Made by a program: the position numbers and the translations under genes | NCBI GenBank assembly: GCA_947488295.1 | Contig: CANKYU010000001.1 | Coordinates: forward strand, 62,001-126,000 | Origin: an uncultured Anderseniella sp. | GTDB taxonomy: Bacteria; Pseudomonadota; Alphaproteobacteria; Rhizobiales; Aestuariivirgaceae | Direction of reading: 5' to 3' | DNA: 64,000 nt | Notes under the pieces: model-generated | Told to the model about the DNA's origin: nothing | What the model saw: the letters and a program-made list of their open reading frames with translations, nothing else | Databases searched by the model: none | In this document: piece after piece, positions 1 through 7,640 of the stretch | How positions within the stretch are numbered: position 1 is the stretch's first letter | Layout: every line of letters begins with the position of its first letter

Positions 1-213
1 ATTTTCGTGCGCGGCGGGTTTGCCGAAGTGAACCCGGCGGGACTGACCATTCTGGCTGAGGAAGCCGTTGCCGTGAGTGAACTGTCGGCGGACGATCTGG
101 CGCAGAAAATCCAGAACGCCCGGGAAGATGTGGATGATGCCACTGATCCTGAGAAAAAGCGCCGGGCGCAGGAAACGCTCGATCACCTGACACAATTGCA
201 GTCAGCGCTTTAA
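1..213 (+). CDS. atpC: ATP synthase F1 epsilon subunit, C-terminal part (partial)
   Basis: The reading frame is open from the first base, so the gene begins upstream of the window. The visible 70 residues start IFVRGGFAEVNPAGLTILAE, which matches the end of the epsilon beta-sandwich. They continue as a charged two-helix C-terminal region (ELSADDLAQKIQNAR onward). Epsilon sits on the central stalk of F1, couples rotation to catalysis and can inhibit ATP hydrolysis. It is normally the last gene of the atp operon, which fits the strong hairpin terminator just downstream. Only the C-terminal half can be judged. Confidence 0.92.
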   Translation: MFVRGGFAEVNPAGLTILAEEAVAVSELSADDLAQKIQNAREDVDDATDPEKKRRAQETLDHLTQLQSAL

Positions 214-240
214 GGCGGACTTGCAGACACTGAATTCAAG

Positions 241-266
241 CCGGGCGGTCAAATGCCCGGTTTTTT
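241..266 (+). terminator. Rho-independent terminator of the atp operon
   Basis: The arms ccgggc (241-246) and gcccgg (255-260) form a GC-rich stem around an 8-base loop, followed directly by six T. It lies 28 bp after the atpC stop and before the next gene, as expected for the end of the atp operon. Confidence 0.85.
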
Positions 267-291
267 GTTTGTGAAACGGGACCGGACTGGC

Positions 292-906
292 ATGAAACAG
301 ACATCACCATCGGCAGAGCGCAACATGGACATTGTGCGTGACCGGTTGCTCAAGATTGTGCCTGACACCGCACGCGACGTGCTGGAAGTCTCATCGGGTA
401 GCGGCCAGCACGGCGCGCATTGTTCGCCTGCCATGCCGCATCTGCGCTGGTGGCCGACAGAGTATGATCCCGACAGGCTGGCGAGTATTGCTGCTTATGC
501 CGCAGATACGCCGTACGGTAATCTGATGCCGCCGCAGCAACTCGATGTGATGGCGGATGCCTGGGAGAATACCGCGCAGCCTGAACGCGCAGATGTAATC
601 GTCAATATCAACATGATCCATATTGCGCCGTGGGCTGCATGCGCCGGATTGTTGCGTGGCGCCGGGCACAAGTTGCGGGAAGGCGGGCTGTTGGTGTTTT
701 ACGGGCCGTTCCGGCAACGAGATGTCGAAACGGCAGACAGCAACGAAGCTTTCGAGGTGTGGCTGAAAGGCCAGGACCCGGCTTATGGTCTGAGATTCGT
801 CGAAGATGTCGCCGAAGAGGCGTCCCGCCACAAGTTGTCATTGTCGGAAGTCCTTCCGGTTCCGGCCAACAATCTGGTTGTGGTGTTCACGCGCAAAGAG
901 GCCTGA
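292..906 (+). CDS. DUF938 family SAM-dependent methyltransferase-like protein
   Basis: This 204-residue protein has the Rossmann methyltransferase pattern of the DUF938 family. It opens with SPSAERNMDIVRDRL, followed by glycine motif I around DVLEVSSGSGQHG, an acidic strand end (WWPTEYDPDRL), and NINMIHIAPW after strand 4. The family is predicted to bind S-adenosylmethionine; its substrate is not established. I chose the ATG at 292 because the open frame further upstream (from 253) overlaps the atp terminator stem; a GTG at 271 is possible. The 3' end overlaps that of the convergent rppH gene by 20 bp (887-906), so the two transcripts would be antisense to each other there. Confidence 0.8.
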   Translation: MKQTSPSAERNMDIVRDRLLKIVPDTARDVLEVSSGSGQHGAHCSPAMPHLRWWPTEYDPDRLASIAAYAADTPYGNLMPPQQLDVMADAWENTAQPERADVIVNINMIHIAPWAACAGLLRGAGHKLREGGLLVFYGPFRQRDVETADSNEAFEVWLKGQDPAYGLRFVEDVAEEASRHKLSLSEVLPVPANNLVVVFTRKEA

Positions 907-1396
907 ATTCCTTGATGACCTGGCTGTAGACGGCGCGCTTGAACGGCACGATCAGGTCTTCCAGTTCGTTGATGTCGGCCCAGCGCCATTCGTCAAATTC
1001 CGGTTTGTGGCCAATGCCCGAAATGTCGACTTCCGCGTCGTCACCGGTAAACCGGAAGGCGACCCATTTCTGTTTCTGGCCCCGGTAACGGCCCTTCCAT
1101 GCGACACCGACCAGGTGGTCCGGCAAGTCGTAGGTGAACCAGTCGCCGGTCTCCGCCAGTATGGTTGCCGAGCGCACGCCGGTCTCTTCGGTCAGTTCGC
1201 GCGTGGCGGCGGTGCGGATGTCTTCGCCGTCATCGATACCGCCCTGTGGCATCTGCCACCACATGCCCACGCCGGCGGCTTCGTCATCGTTCTCCTGCAC
1301 AATGCGATGCCCGATCCAGACCCGGTTCTGCGGGTTCAGCAGCATGACGCCCACGCATGGTCGGTAAGGAAGACTGGCGTACTGGTCAGTTGTCAT
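887..1396 (-). CDS. rppH: RNA pyrophosphohydrolase (Nudix family)
   Basis: The protein is 169 residues and carries the complete Nudix box: GGIDDGEDIRTAATRELTEE followed by TGV fits GX5EX7REUXEEXGU. The N-terminus (YASLPYRPCVGVMLLNPQNR) and internal WWQMPQGG are typical of RppH/NudH. It removes pyrophosphate from 5'-triphosphate mRNA ends and so starts RNA decay. The ATG at 1396 gives the usual family N-terminus; the longer open frame to 1450 has no family-like sequence. In Rhizobiales this gene commonly lies near ctpA and the divergent polysaccharide deacetylase gene, as here. The reading is secure at family level. Confidence 0.93.
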   Translation of the reverse strand: MTTDQYASLPYRPCVGVMLLNPQNRVWIGHRIVQENDDEAAGVGMWWQMPQGGIDDGEDIRTAATRELTEETGVRSATILAETGDWFTYDLPDHLVGVAWKGRYRGQKQKWVAFRFTGDDAEVDISGIGHKPEFDEWRWADINELEDLIVPFKRAVYSQVIKEFRPLCA

Positions 1397-1450
1397 GTGA
1401 GCATGCCCCGAGAAATTTTCCAGATCAGAATGATTTTTGGTTGAGATCAA

Positions 1451-1785
1451 CCAAAACCATAAACCTGATCGTTTTTAAAGTGGTAGAGCAACTTTATGGG
1501 TTCATTTGAACCCAAAGGCTCTAGAGCCCTTTCCACCTAAATAGAAACATTTGACCGATTTTCTGCGTTTGCTGGCCAGGCACGGCTTCCGCCTTGGTCT
1601 GGTTGACCATAAGGAAGGCGTAACGCAGTCCAGCGGGCGCAGAAAACCGGCCTTCGGTGGATCAAATCAGTCCATCGGCGTCGTTGAAAAGCTTGCCCGA
1701 TGACACCACATCGCGCTTCGCTTTTCGTCTAGCCGAGTGAACTGATTTGAGGCCATCAAACGATTCAATTTAGGTGGAAAGGGCT
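1451..1785. other. Non-coding intergenic segment with repeat sequences
   Basis: No convincing gene was seen on either strand between rppH and the polysaccharide deacetylase gene. Almost all of it consists of a 40-bp imperfect palindrome (1484-1523) and a 269-bp segment bounded by inverted repeats (1521-1789), listed separately. Confidence 0.7.
1484..1523. repeat. Palindromic intergenic repeat, copy A
   Basis: Nested arms tagagc/gctcta and tgggttc/gaaccca form an imperfect hairpin. The left half (gagcaactttatgggttca, 1486-1504) recurs exactly at 13369-13387, in a second palindrome upstream of another minus-strand gene. This suggests a dispersed intergenic element. Transcribed, it would lie about 90 bp 5' of rppH. 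Confidence 0.7.
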
Positions 1786-1789
1786 CTAG
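1521..1789. repeat. 269-bp segment bounded by perfect 22-bp inverted repeats
   Basis: The bases at 1521-1542 (starting ctagagccctttccacctaa) are the exact reverse complement of 1768-1789. Inside, tcaaatcagt (1663-1672) and actgatttga (1741-1750) form another inverted pair. There is no open frame of note. The size and the ends resemble a small non-autonomous (MITE-like) element or a rhizobial intergenic repeat. The right arm ends inside the stop codon of the neighbouring deacetylase gene. A target-site duplication is not obvious. Confidence 0.65.
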
Positions 1790-3075
1790 CTGCGGCGGGC
1801 GGCGAAAGCCGCGGACACCGGCACCAGCAGAATATTGCGGCCGGCCAGCCCCTGCGCCCATTGATCAATGGCTTCGATGGTCACCGGCAAACCGGATCCC
1901 GTTGCGATGGCTATGCCGGAGTGGCGGGCCTGGGCTTCCAGTTTCTGCAGCGCTGCCAGAACCGAAGCGGGTGAGCCGTCACCATCGAGACTGACAACCG
2001 CAGAGCGCGCGTTCAGGCCGAGAATTCCGGCAAGCTGCGTGGCGCGCGACAGGCCTTTGCTGCCATCGTCCACATAGATCAGGCCGCGCTGGCCAAGTTC
2101 CTTCAGCACCGGGGTTATGGCATCATTGTTGCTGGCAAACTGAGCGCCCAGATAGTTGGTCACTCCGGCATAACCGGCAAACCGACTCAGGTGCCAGTGC
2201 AGGGAGTCCAGGTTTTTCTGCGACGGCACGGATGTCAGCAAGGTGCGCGGTCCAGGGTCAATGGACGGATAGCCAAACGGTTCCATGGGCAGGTGAATAT
2301 AGAGCTCGTGGCCACGGGACCGGGCGTCATTGGCCTGCTGCTGCAGGTTTTCACCATAAGGCGCAAACCCCAGTGACACTTCCGGCGGCAACCTGTTGAT
2401 CGCGGTTCTGGTCAGGCTTTCATTGAGACCCATACCCCCGATCAGCAGTGCCACCTTCGGCAGGTTTGAGAGCATCTGTTCACGAGAAACCGGACGGGCG
2501 TAGACGGAAGAGGGTCTGGACCCGTCCTTGGCGCGCCGCGGCAGTGGTCCGTGCGGGCCCTTGCCGGTCACCTTGGCCACCGGTGCCGGTACCAGCGCCA
2601 GGCTGGCCCGAGACGGTATCAGCGCCTGCTGAGTGCGCGATGGCGCAAGATCGTCGATGGAAAGTGCGCCGGGCGGGCTTTCCACATTGCCGGATGATGT
2701 GCTGCTGCCTGCCAGTTGCCGCCGGCGCCGGTCAAGGTCGCTCTCACTGCGGCTGCCAAGCTCGGACAGGTCGATGACCGGTGTGTCGGCGCCGGTGTCC
2801 CCGGACACCTCATCATCGCCGGCATCCTGGTTCAGCGGTGTTTCCGCGGCGGGTTTTTTTACAGAAGAGGTTACAATCGGATCAGATGTGTCTATTCGCA
2901 TGTGAACGACAGGTTCACCACCATAAGGTTCGTGGCTGACCACGAGCCAGCCTGCCAGGCCACCCAGCACCGTGATGCAGGCAAGCGATGTTGCCCGCAG
3001 GGCGGACGGGCGCGCTGACATCAAGCGCGCCGGCAATGAGCGCCGTTTTAACGGCTGGCGAAGGTCGTTTTCCAT
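1786..3075 (-). CDS. Divergent polysaccharide deacetylase family protein
   Basis: This 429-residue protein has a cytoplasmic N-terminus, one membrane segment (about residues 26-46, LRATSLACITVLGGLAGWLV), a proline/serine-rich linker, and a C-terminal catalytic-like domain. That domain runs from VALLIGGMGLNESLTRTAI to LLVPVSAAF, as in the YibQ-type divergent deacetylases. HELYIHLPMEP and YVDDGSKGLS are family landmarks. It is expected to act in the periplasm on cell-wall or other glycans; its substrate is not known. It lies downstream of ctpA on the same strand, a usual arrangement. Its stop codon TAG falls within the right arm of the 1521-1789 inverted repeat. Confidence 0.85.
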   Translation of the reverse strand: MENDLRQPLKRRSLPARLMSARPSALRATSLACITVLGGLAGWLVVSHEPYGGEPVVHMRIDTSDPIVTSSVKKPAAETPLNQDAGDDEVSGDTGADTPVIDLSELGSRSESDLDRRRRQLAGSSTSSGNVESPPGALSIDDLAPSRTQQALIPSRASLALVPAPVAKVTGKGPHGPLPRRAKDGSRPSSVYARPVSREQMLSNLPKVALLIGGMGLNESLTRTAINRLPPEVSLGFAPYGENLQQQANDARSRGHELYIHLPMEPFGYPSIDPGPRTLLTSVPSQKNLDSLHWHLSRFAGYAGVTNYLGAQFASNNDAITPVLKELGQRGLIYVDDGSKGLSRATQLAGILGLNARSAVVSLDGDGSPASVLAALQKLEAQARHSGIAIATGSGLPVTIEAIDQWAQGLAGRNILLVPVSAAFAARRS

Positions 3076-3257
3076 TTACAGCTTACCCAAACTCCCTGTG
3101 AGTTGCTGTGAACACTTGCCCTTACTTGCTGGTCAAGCGTGGAAACTATACTCGCGAAACTGCTGATTCGTACCGAAGTAAAGCACAATCTGAGATTGTG
3201 CGCAGCGGGGATCAATTCATGCGAGTTGAGACCATCAGCCTGTTCCGCAACACTTGC

Positions 3258-3276
3258 GCGCGAGCATTGCTCGCGC
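3258..3276. other. GC-rich hairpin between ctpA and the deacetylase gene
   Basis: Arms gcgcgagc (3258-3265) and gctcgcgc (3269-3276) around a 3-base loop lie 22 bp downstream of the ctpA stop. No T-run follows on the minus strand, so it may be an mRNA-stabilising or processing hairpin, not a terminator. The rest of 3076-3297 shows nothing recognisable. Confidence 0.45.
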
Positions 3277-3297
3277 CTGCTGGTTACGGGAACACCT

Positions 3298-4635
3298 CTA
3301 GTTTGCGGAGGTGCCGGACTGGGTCGTTGGTGCTTCAGCCTTCTTCGGCGTCAAACCAACGGTCTTGCCGTCAAGCACATCGATTGCCGCCTTGAGCTGC
3401 AGGTCCTTTTCCTTGTCCGCCGGTACATAAGACGATGAGCCGGTGGATTCCTCGCCCTCGCCCTCACCGGTCAGGTGGCCACGCAAGCCGGCTTCCGATG
3501 TGGTCCGGTTTGCCTGGGCCTTCAGCTCCTCCGGCAATTCCTGCTCGATCTTGATGTCCGGCTTGATGCCCTTGGCCTGGATCGAGGTGTTCGACGGTGT
3601 GTAATAGCGCGCCGTCGTCAGGCGAATGGCGCCTTCAGATCCGAGCGGGATGATGGTTTGCACCGATCCCTTGCCAAACGAGCGGGTGCCGAGGATGGTT
3701 GCCCGCTTGTGGTCCTGCAGGGCGCCTGCAACGATTTCAGACGCTGATGCCGAACCGCCGTTGATCAGGACAACGATTTTCTTGCCGTCGCTCAGGTCGC
3801 CATTGGTCGCCGTCGAGCGGTCGGTTTCAGACCCGTTACGGCCGCGGGTGGAGACGATGACGCCCTTGTTCAGGAAACTGTCGGACACCGAGATGGCCTG
3901 ATTGAGCAGGCCGCCGGGATTGTTGCGCAGGTCGATGATGTAGCCTTTCAGCTTGTCACCGAGCTGGGCCTTTATTTTCTCGACCGCTTTTTCGAGGTTG
4001 TCCTGGGTCTGGTCGTTGAAGGATGAAATGCGGATATAACCGATATCTTCCCGTTCAACATTGAAGCGCACGGCCCGGATCTTGATGATGGCGCGCTTGA
4101 TGGTAACGTCGAACGGTGCATCCTTGCCCTTGCGTACAATCGTCAGGGTGATCGGCTCGCCGACCTTGCCGCGCATTTTATCGACGGCTTCGTTCAGGGT
4201 CAGGCCGCGAATTTCCTTGCCGTCAATCCGGGTAATCAGGTCGTTGGACAGAATGCCGGCTTTCTGGGCCGGTGTTTCGTCGATGGGCGCTACCACCTTG
4301 ACCACTTCCTTTTCCATGGTCACTTCGATGCCGAGACCGCCGAATTCGCCACGGGTCTGCACCTGCATGTCCTTGAAGCGCTTCGGGTTCATGTAGCTGG
4401 AATGCGGATCAAGACCGGACAGCATACCGTTGATGGCGGTATCGATCAGTTTTTCCGAATTCGGTTCTTCAACGTAATCGGCCCGCACACGGTCAAACAC
4501 GTCGCCGAACAGGTTCAGATAACGGTAGGTTTCCTGATTGGATGCGTTCGCATAATTCAGCGACTGCCAGGCGCCGGTGGCTGCAATAAAGCCAACAACG
4601 AAGGCGCCGGCGATCTTCAGGTTTGTTTTGTGCAT
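3298..4635 (-). CDS. ctpA: Carboxyl-terminal processing protease (S41 family)
   Basis: About 445 residues: an N-terminal membrane anchor or signal segment (LKIAGAFVVGFIAATGAW), a PDZ domain (VKVVAPIDETPAQKAGILSN), then the S41 protease core. The catalytic serine lies in NGGSASASEIVAGALQDH and the lysine in GTRSFGKGSVQT. It cleaves periplasmic substrates from their C-termini, and homologues control peptidoglycan hydrolases. It is directly downstream of the envC-like gene, the usual pairing in alphaproteobacteria. ATG 4635 is preferred: it gives a good signal-anchor and has GGAAAG upstream. ATG 4653 and a TTG at 4668 are in frame. Confidence 0.92.
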   Translation of the reverse strand: MHKTNLKIAGAFVVGFIAATGAWQSLNYANASNQETYRYLNLFGDVFDRVRADYVEEPNSEKLIDTAINGMLSGLDPHSSYMNPKRFKDMQVQTRGEFGGLGIEVTMEKEVVKVVAPIDETPAQKAGILSNDLITRIDGKEIRGLTLNEAVDKMRGKVGEPITLTIVRKGKDAPFDVTIKRAIIKIRAVRFNVEREDIGYIRISSFNDQTQDNLEKAVEKIKAQLGDKLKGYIIDLRNNPGGLLNQAISVSDSFLNKGVIVSTRGRNGSETDRSTATNGDLSDGKKIVVLINGGSASASEIVAGALQDHKRATILGTRSFGKGSVQTIIPLGSEGAIRLTTARYYTPSNTSIQAKGIKPDIKIEQELPEELKAQANRTTSEAGLRGHLTGEGEGEESTGSSSYVPADKEKDLQLKAAIDVLDGKTVGLTPKKAEAPTTQSGTSAN

Positions 4636-4723
4636 TACGTATCGGCTTTCCATCAAGGGTTGGATCAACGATCCTGATTAGCTGAGCATTCTTGTAAAGG
4701 TTAGCGCGCTGTCGCTGTTCTCG

Positions 4724-6409
4724 CTAGCCTTCATTTCCGCCATTATTGCGGCGAAGTACCGCTTTTTGTCCTCGGTCCACCCACCAGCGGGATGAATCAA
4801 TGGCTTCAGCGCCTTTTCTTACTTCTACGTACAGGATCGGCCTTGGATCGTCTATGCGGTCGCCGATCAAAGTTCCGCGAGCCGTATGCTCACCCATGGT
4901 CCCGACAGGTTCGCCAGCGGAAAGTGATTGTCCCGCAGAAACGGTGATCTTGTCCAGACCCGCAAGCAACAAATGGTAGCCATCACCGGAGTTTATGATG
5001 ATCAGCTTGCCATAACTGCGAAATTCGCCGGCAAATTCCACATCTCCGTCCGCCGGAGTGGTAATCTGGGCCCGTTTTCCGGTGGCGATGTGCAGACCCT
5101 CGGAGCGCCCGCCATAACCATCCTTGTCGTTGAAGTTGCGCACGCGTTCACCCTGCGCCGGGTAAGCCAGCTTGCCGATTGAAGAGGCAAACCGGACAGG
5201 CGGTTTATTGCGCCTGCGTTCTGCGGCCGCTTCCTGCTTCTGCTTCAGTTCAAGTGCGGCCTGGCGGCGAGCTTTTTCCTTCGCAGCCCTGGCAACCCGC
5301 TCGGCTTCGGCGGCTTTCTGCTGTGCGATCTTCAGCTCGGCAAGCCGTTTTTCTTCCTTCTCGCGGGCTTGTTGTTCAGCGAGCTGGCGTGCCTTTTCTG
5401 CCGCCAGTTTGGCGATCCTTTCAGCTTCGGCCTTCCTTTCCTGCGTGGCTTTCAGCTCGGCAAGCCGTTTTTCTTCAGCTTCAAGCGCCTTTTGCTCAGC
5501 GAGCAGGCGCGCCCTTTCTGCTGCTGCTCTGGCAATGCGCTCGGCCTGGGCCTTTCTTTCAGCCTCAGCCTTGGCCTCGGCAACCCGCCTGGCTTCAGCT
5601 TCGCGGGCCTTCTGCTCCGCAAGCCTGCGGGCTTCTTCTTCGGCTGCCCGGGCCTGGGCCTTGCGGCGTGCTTCGGCCAGGCTGGCCAGAAGCTGGCGGA
5701 TATCCTTGGCTTTCTGTGCCAGTTGCAAGGCGCGGGTCTGTTCGGCTTCAAGTTCCCGGGCGGTTTTTGCAAGCAGGGCCTGCTTGCGCACCAGCAAGGC
5801 CTCCAGCTCGGCGCGTGCCGGCCCGAGATTGGTGATGTGGGTGTCCAGTTCGTTGCGGGCCGACACGATGCGCTGGCGCACCGCTTCCAGCTCCGCCAGC
5901 TCACGGGTGAGGCTGGCAGCCTGGCCTTTCAGGTCCGGCACGATGGCGCCGAACAACAAGGCACCGCGTACCGCGCGCGTCGCGTCACCTGGCTCAACCG
6001 CCAGCGGCGGTGGCGGATTGCGCTCCAGCTTCTGCAGTCCGGCAAGCAGTTCGGCGAGGACACCGCGCCGGGCACGCAGTCGTGAGCGCAGGGTGTTTTC
6101 CTTCAGGGCGAGGGAGAGCAGTTTTTTCTCACTTTCGGCAATGCGGGCTTCACGTGACTGGATGTTGCCGGCCAGTGCAACGAGCCGGTCCGACACACTG
6201 GCCATTTCCGCCGCCAGTGCCTCGCGCTCGCGGTCGAGCGCAGCAGAGCGGGTTTTTGCCTGCCCGATCTGGCGCTCAATGGTGCGCAGGCGGTTGGTTT
6301 CTTCATCCAGATTGCCCTGGTCCGCCGGGTCTTGCGCATGAGCAGATCCGGTCAGCAACCACAAGGCGGCCGCAGACAGCAGAATCCCTTTATGAAATAC
6401 GCGTACCAA
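4724..6409 (-). CDS. envC: Murein hydrolase activator EnvC-like protein (degenerate M23/LytM domain)
   Basis: The 561-residue protein has a signal peptide (cut near AHA-QD, residue 26) and long coiled-coil segments from about 28 to 240. An alanine/arginine/glutamate-rich repeat region follows (EARRVAEAKAEAERKAQAER and similar) to about 395, then a C-terminal LytM fold. The metal-binding positions of M23 peptidases are not conserved: the HxG-D site reads SEGLHI, the HLS site reads AGL, and the HLHFE site reads ILYVE. That is the pattern of EnvC-type activators, which switch on periplasmic amidases during division instead of cutting peptidoglycan. Translation appears to begin at TTG 6409, since the frame upstream closes at once with TGA. 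Confidence 0.85.
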   Translation of the reverse strand: MVRVFHKGILLSAAALWLLTGSAHAQDPADQGNLDEETNRLRTIERQIGQAKTRSAALDREREALAAEMASVSDRLVALAGNIQSREARIAESEKKLLSLALKENTLRSRLRARRGVLAELLAGLQKLERNPPPPLAVEPGDATRAVRGALLFGAIVPDLKGQAASLTRELAELEAVRQRIVSARNELDTHITNLGPARAELEALLVRKQALLAKTARELEAEQTRALQLAQKAKDIRQLLASLAEARRKAQARAAEEEARRLAEQKAREAEARRVAEAKAEAERKAQAERIARAAAERARLLAEQKALEAEEKRLAELKATQERKAEAERIAKLAAEKARQLAEQQAREKEEKRLAELKIAQQKAAEAERVARAAKEKARRQAALELKQKQEAAAERRRNKPPVRFASSIGKLAYPAQGERVRNFNDKDGYGGRSEGLHIATGKRAQITTPADGDVEFAGEFRSYGKLIIINSGDGYHLLLAGLDKITVSAGQSLSAGEPVGTMGEHTARGTLIGDRIDDPRPILYVEVRKGAEAIDSSRWWVDRGQKAVLRRNNGGNEG

Positions 6410-6489
6410 AAATTCAGGCTTTCAGCTTTGGTCGATCAAGTTCCAGGCACAGGTTCCGGTGTTTTACGGTTTGCCAATCGGCCGAATCG

Positions 6490-6972
6490 TCAGTCCCGGT
6501 GATACGGATGATTAACCAAAATGGTGACCACCCGGTAAATCTGTTCCGCCAACAACACGCGCGCCAGCATGTGTGGCCAGGTCATGTGGCCAAATGACAC
6601 CACATATCGGGCTTTTTTGCGGATTTCCGGCGCATGCCCGTCCGGGCCGCCGATGGTGAACACCAGATCCTGTGTACCGGATTCCAGCTCTGATCTGATG
6701 ATCCGGGCAAATTCGGCTGTGTTGACGGCCTTGCCACGCTCATCAAGGACGATGAGCACAGCGCCGGCCGGTGCGGCATTTGTCAGCGATGCTGCTTCTT
6801 CTGCGGCTCGGGCTGATGGGGTGGTTTTGCGGGATTCTGCAAAATCAACGACGTTCAGTGCCGTGATACCGGCCTGCCTGCCAGCCTGGCGGGTGCGCTT
6901 TGCATAGGTGTCGACCAGCTCTGCCATCGGCCCGGCCTTCATGCGGCCTATGGCGGCTATGGTCAGTTTCAA
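6490..6972 (-). CDS. rlmH: 23S rRNA (pseudouridine(1915)-N(3))-methyltransferase
   Basis: The 160-residue length and sequence fit the SPOUT-class RlmH family. The start is MKLTIAAIGRMKAGP, the middle holds VLIVLDERGKAVNTAEFA, and the knot region reads VFTIGGPDGHAPEIR. The C-terminus is HMLARVLLAEQIYRVVTILVNHPYHRD, with its usual ending. It methylates pseudouridine 1915 in helix 69 of assembled 70S ribosomes. The start codon is TTG at 6972. It follows rsfS after 13 bp, so the two are probably co-transcribed, as in most bacteria. Confidence 0.95.
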   Translation of the reverse strand: MKLTIAAIGRMKAGPMAELVDTYAKRTRQAGRQAGITALNVVDFAESRKTTPSARAAEEAASLTNAAPAGAVLIVLDERGKAVNTAEFARIIRSELESGTQDLVFTIGGPDGHAPEIRKKARYVVSFGHMTWPHMLARVLLAEQIYRVVTILVNHPYHRD

Positions 6973-6985
6973 CGCCTGTAATCCG

Positions 6986-7387
6986 TCAGGACGCGGCGGT
7001 ATCTGCCGGTGCGTCCGGCGACCAGAGCTTTTCGATATTGTAAAACGTACGAACTTCCGGCCGGAAGATGTGAACGATCACATCGCCCGCATCCATGACC
7101 ACCCAGTCACAGTGGGGCAGTCCTTCAATCCGGACATTCTTGTAGCCGGCTGCCTTGAGAGCATCGGACAACTGATCGGCAATGGCCGAGACATGACGGT
7201 TCGATCGCCCGGACGCGACGACCATGGTGTCAGCCAGTGCTGCCTTGCCGTTGAGATCGATGGAAACGATATCTTCGGCCTTGGCATCGGTAAGGCATGA
7301 CTTGATGATCTTGGAGAGGGGCGGCGTGGCCTTGCGGCGAGACGCAGGTGCTGGTTTAGCGGCTGTGGTTTGCGAGCCGCTACGCAT
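6986..7387 (-). CDS. rsfS: Ribosomal silencing factor RsfS
   Basis: This 133-residue protein of the RsfS/Iojap family has a basic, low-complexity N-terminal extension of about 24 residues. The conserved domain follows: LTDAKAEDIVSIDLNGKAAL, ASGRSNRHVSAIADQL, CDWVVMDAGDVIVHIF and FYNIEKLW. It binds L14 on the 50S subunit and blocks subunit joining in starvation. It normally follows nadD; here a prephenate dehydrogenase gene and two non-coding stretches intervene. Confidence 0.94.
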   Translation of the reverse strand: MRSGSQTTAAKPAPASRRKATPPLSKIIKSCLTDAKAEDIVSIDLNGKAALADTMVVASGRSNRHVSAIADQLSDALKAAGYKNVRIEGLPHCDWVVMDAGDVIVHIFRPEVRTFYNIEKLWSPDAPADTAAS

Positions 7388-7640
7388 AGATTGGCTTGTC
7401 AGGGTTCGGGTCCTCTTGATGGCTGGAAGGCATGCGGGCTTGCTGCCTTGCAGTAATCTGTTTCTGACGGTTTGGCTGCACGATGTGCTTCTTGACCTAT
7501 TCCGTTGAACGAGTGGACGTTAACAGTCAACAGGTTACGCCCGATTCTGTCGCGATTCAAGCGGCTCAGTGTGACGTAACGATGACTTTCGGGCGTTTTT
7601 GGCCGGTAACAACCGTGCCCGCCACCCCTGTCAATCTTTG

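Noticed and set aside
5226..5660. Possible tandem DNA repeats or CRISPR-like array
   Set aside because: The repetition comes from heptad-like coding repeats in the EnvC coiled coil; there are no uniform repeats with distinct spacers. No CRISPR array was seen in the window.
5172..6341. 389-codon plus-strand frame opposite envC
   Set aside because: It is the mirror of the Ala/Arg/Glu-rich coiled-coil repeats; its Ser/Ala/Arg composition is an artefact of that bias, and it has no domain.
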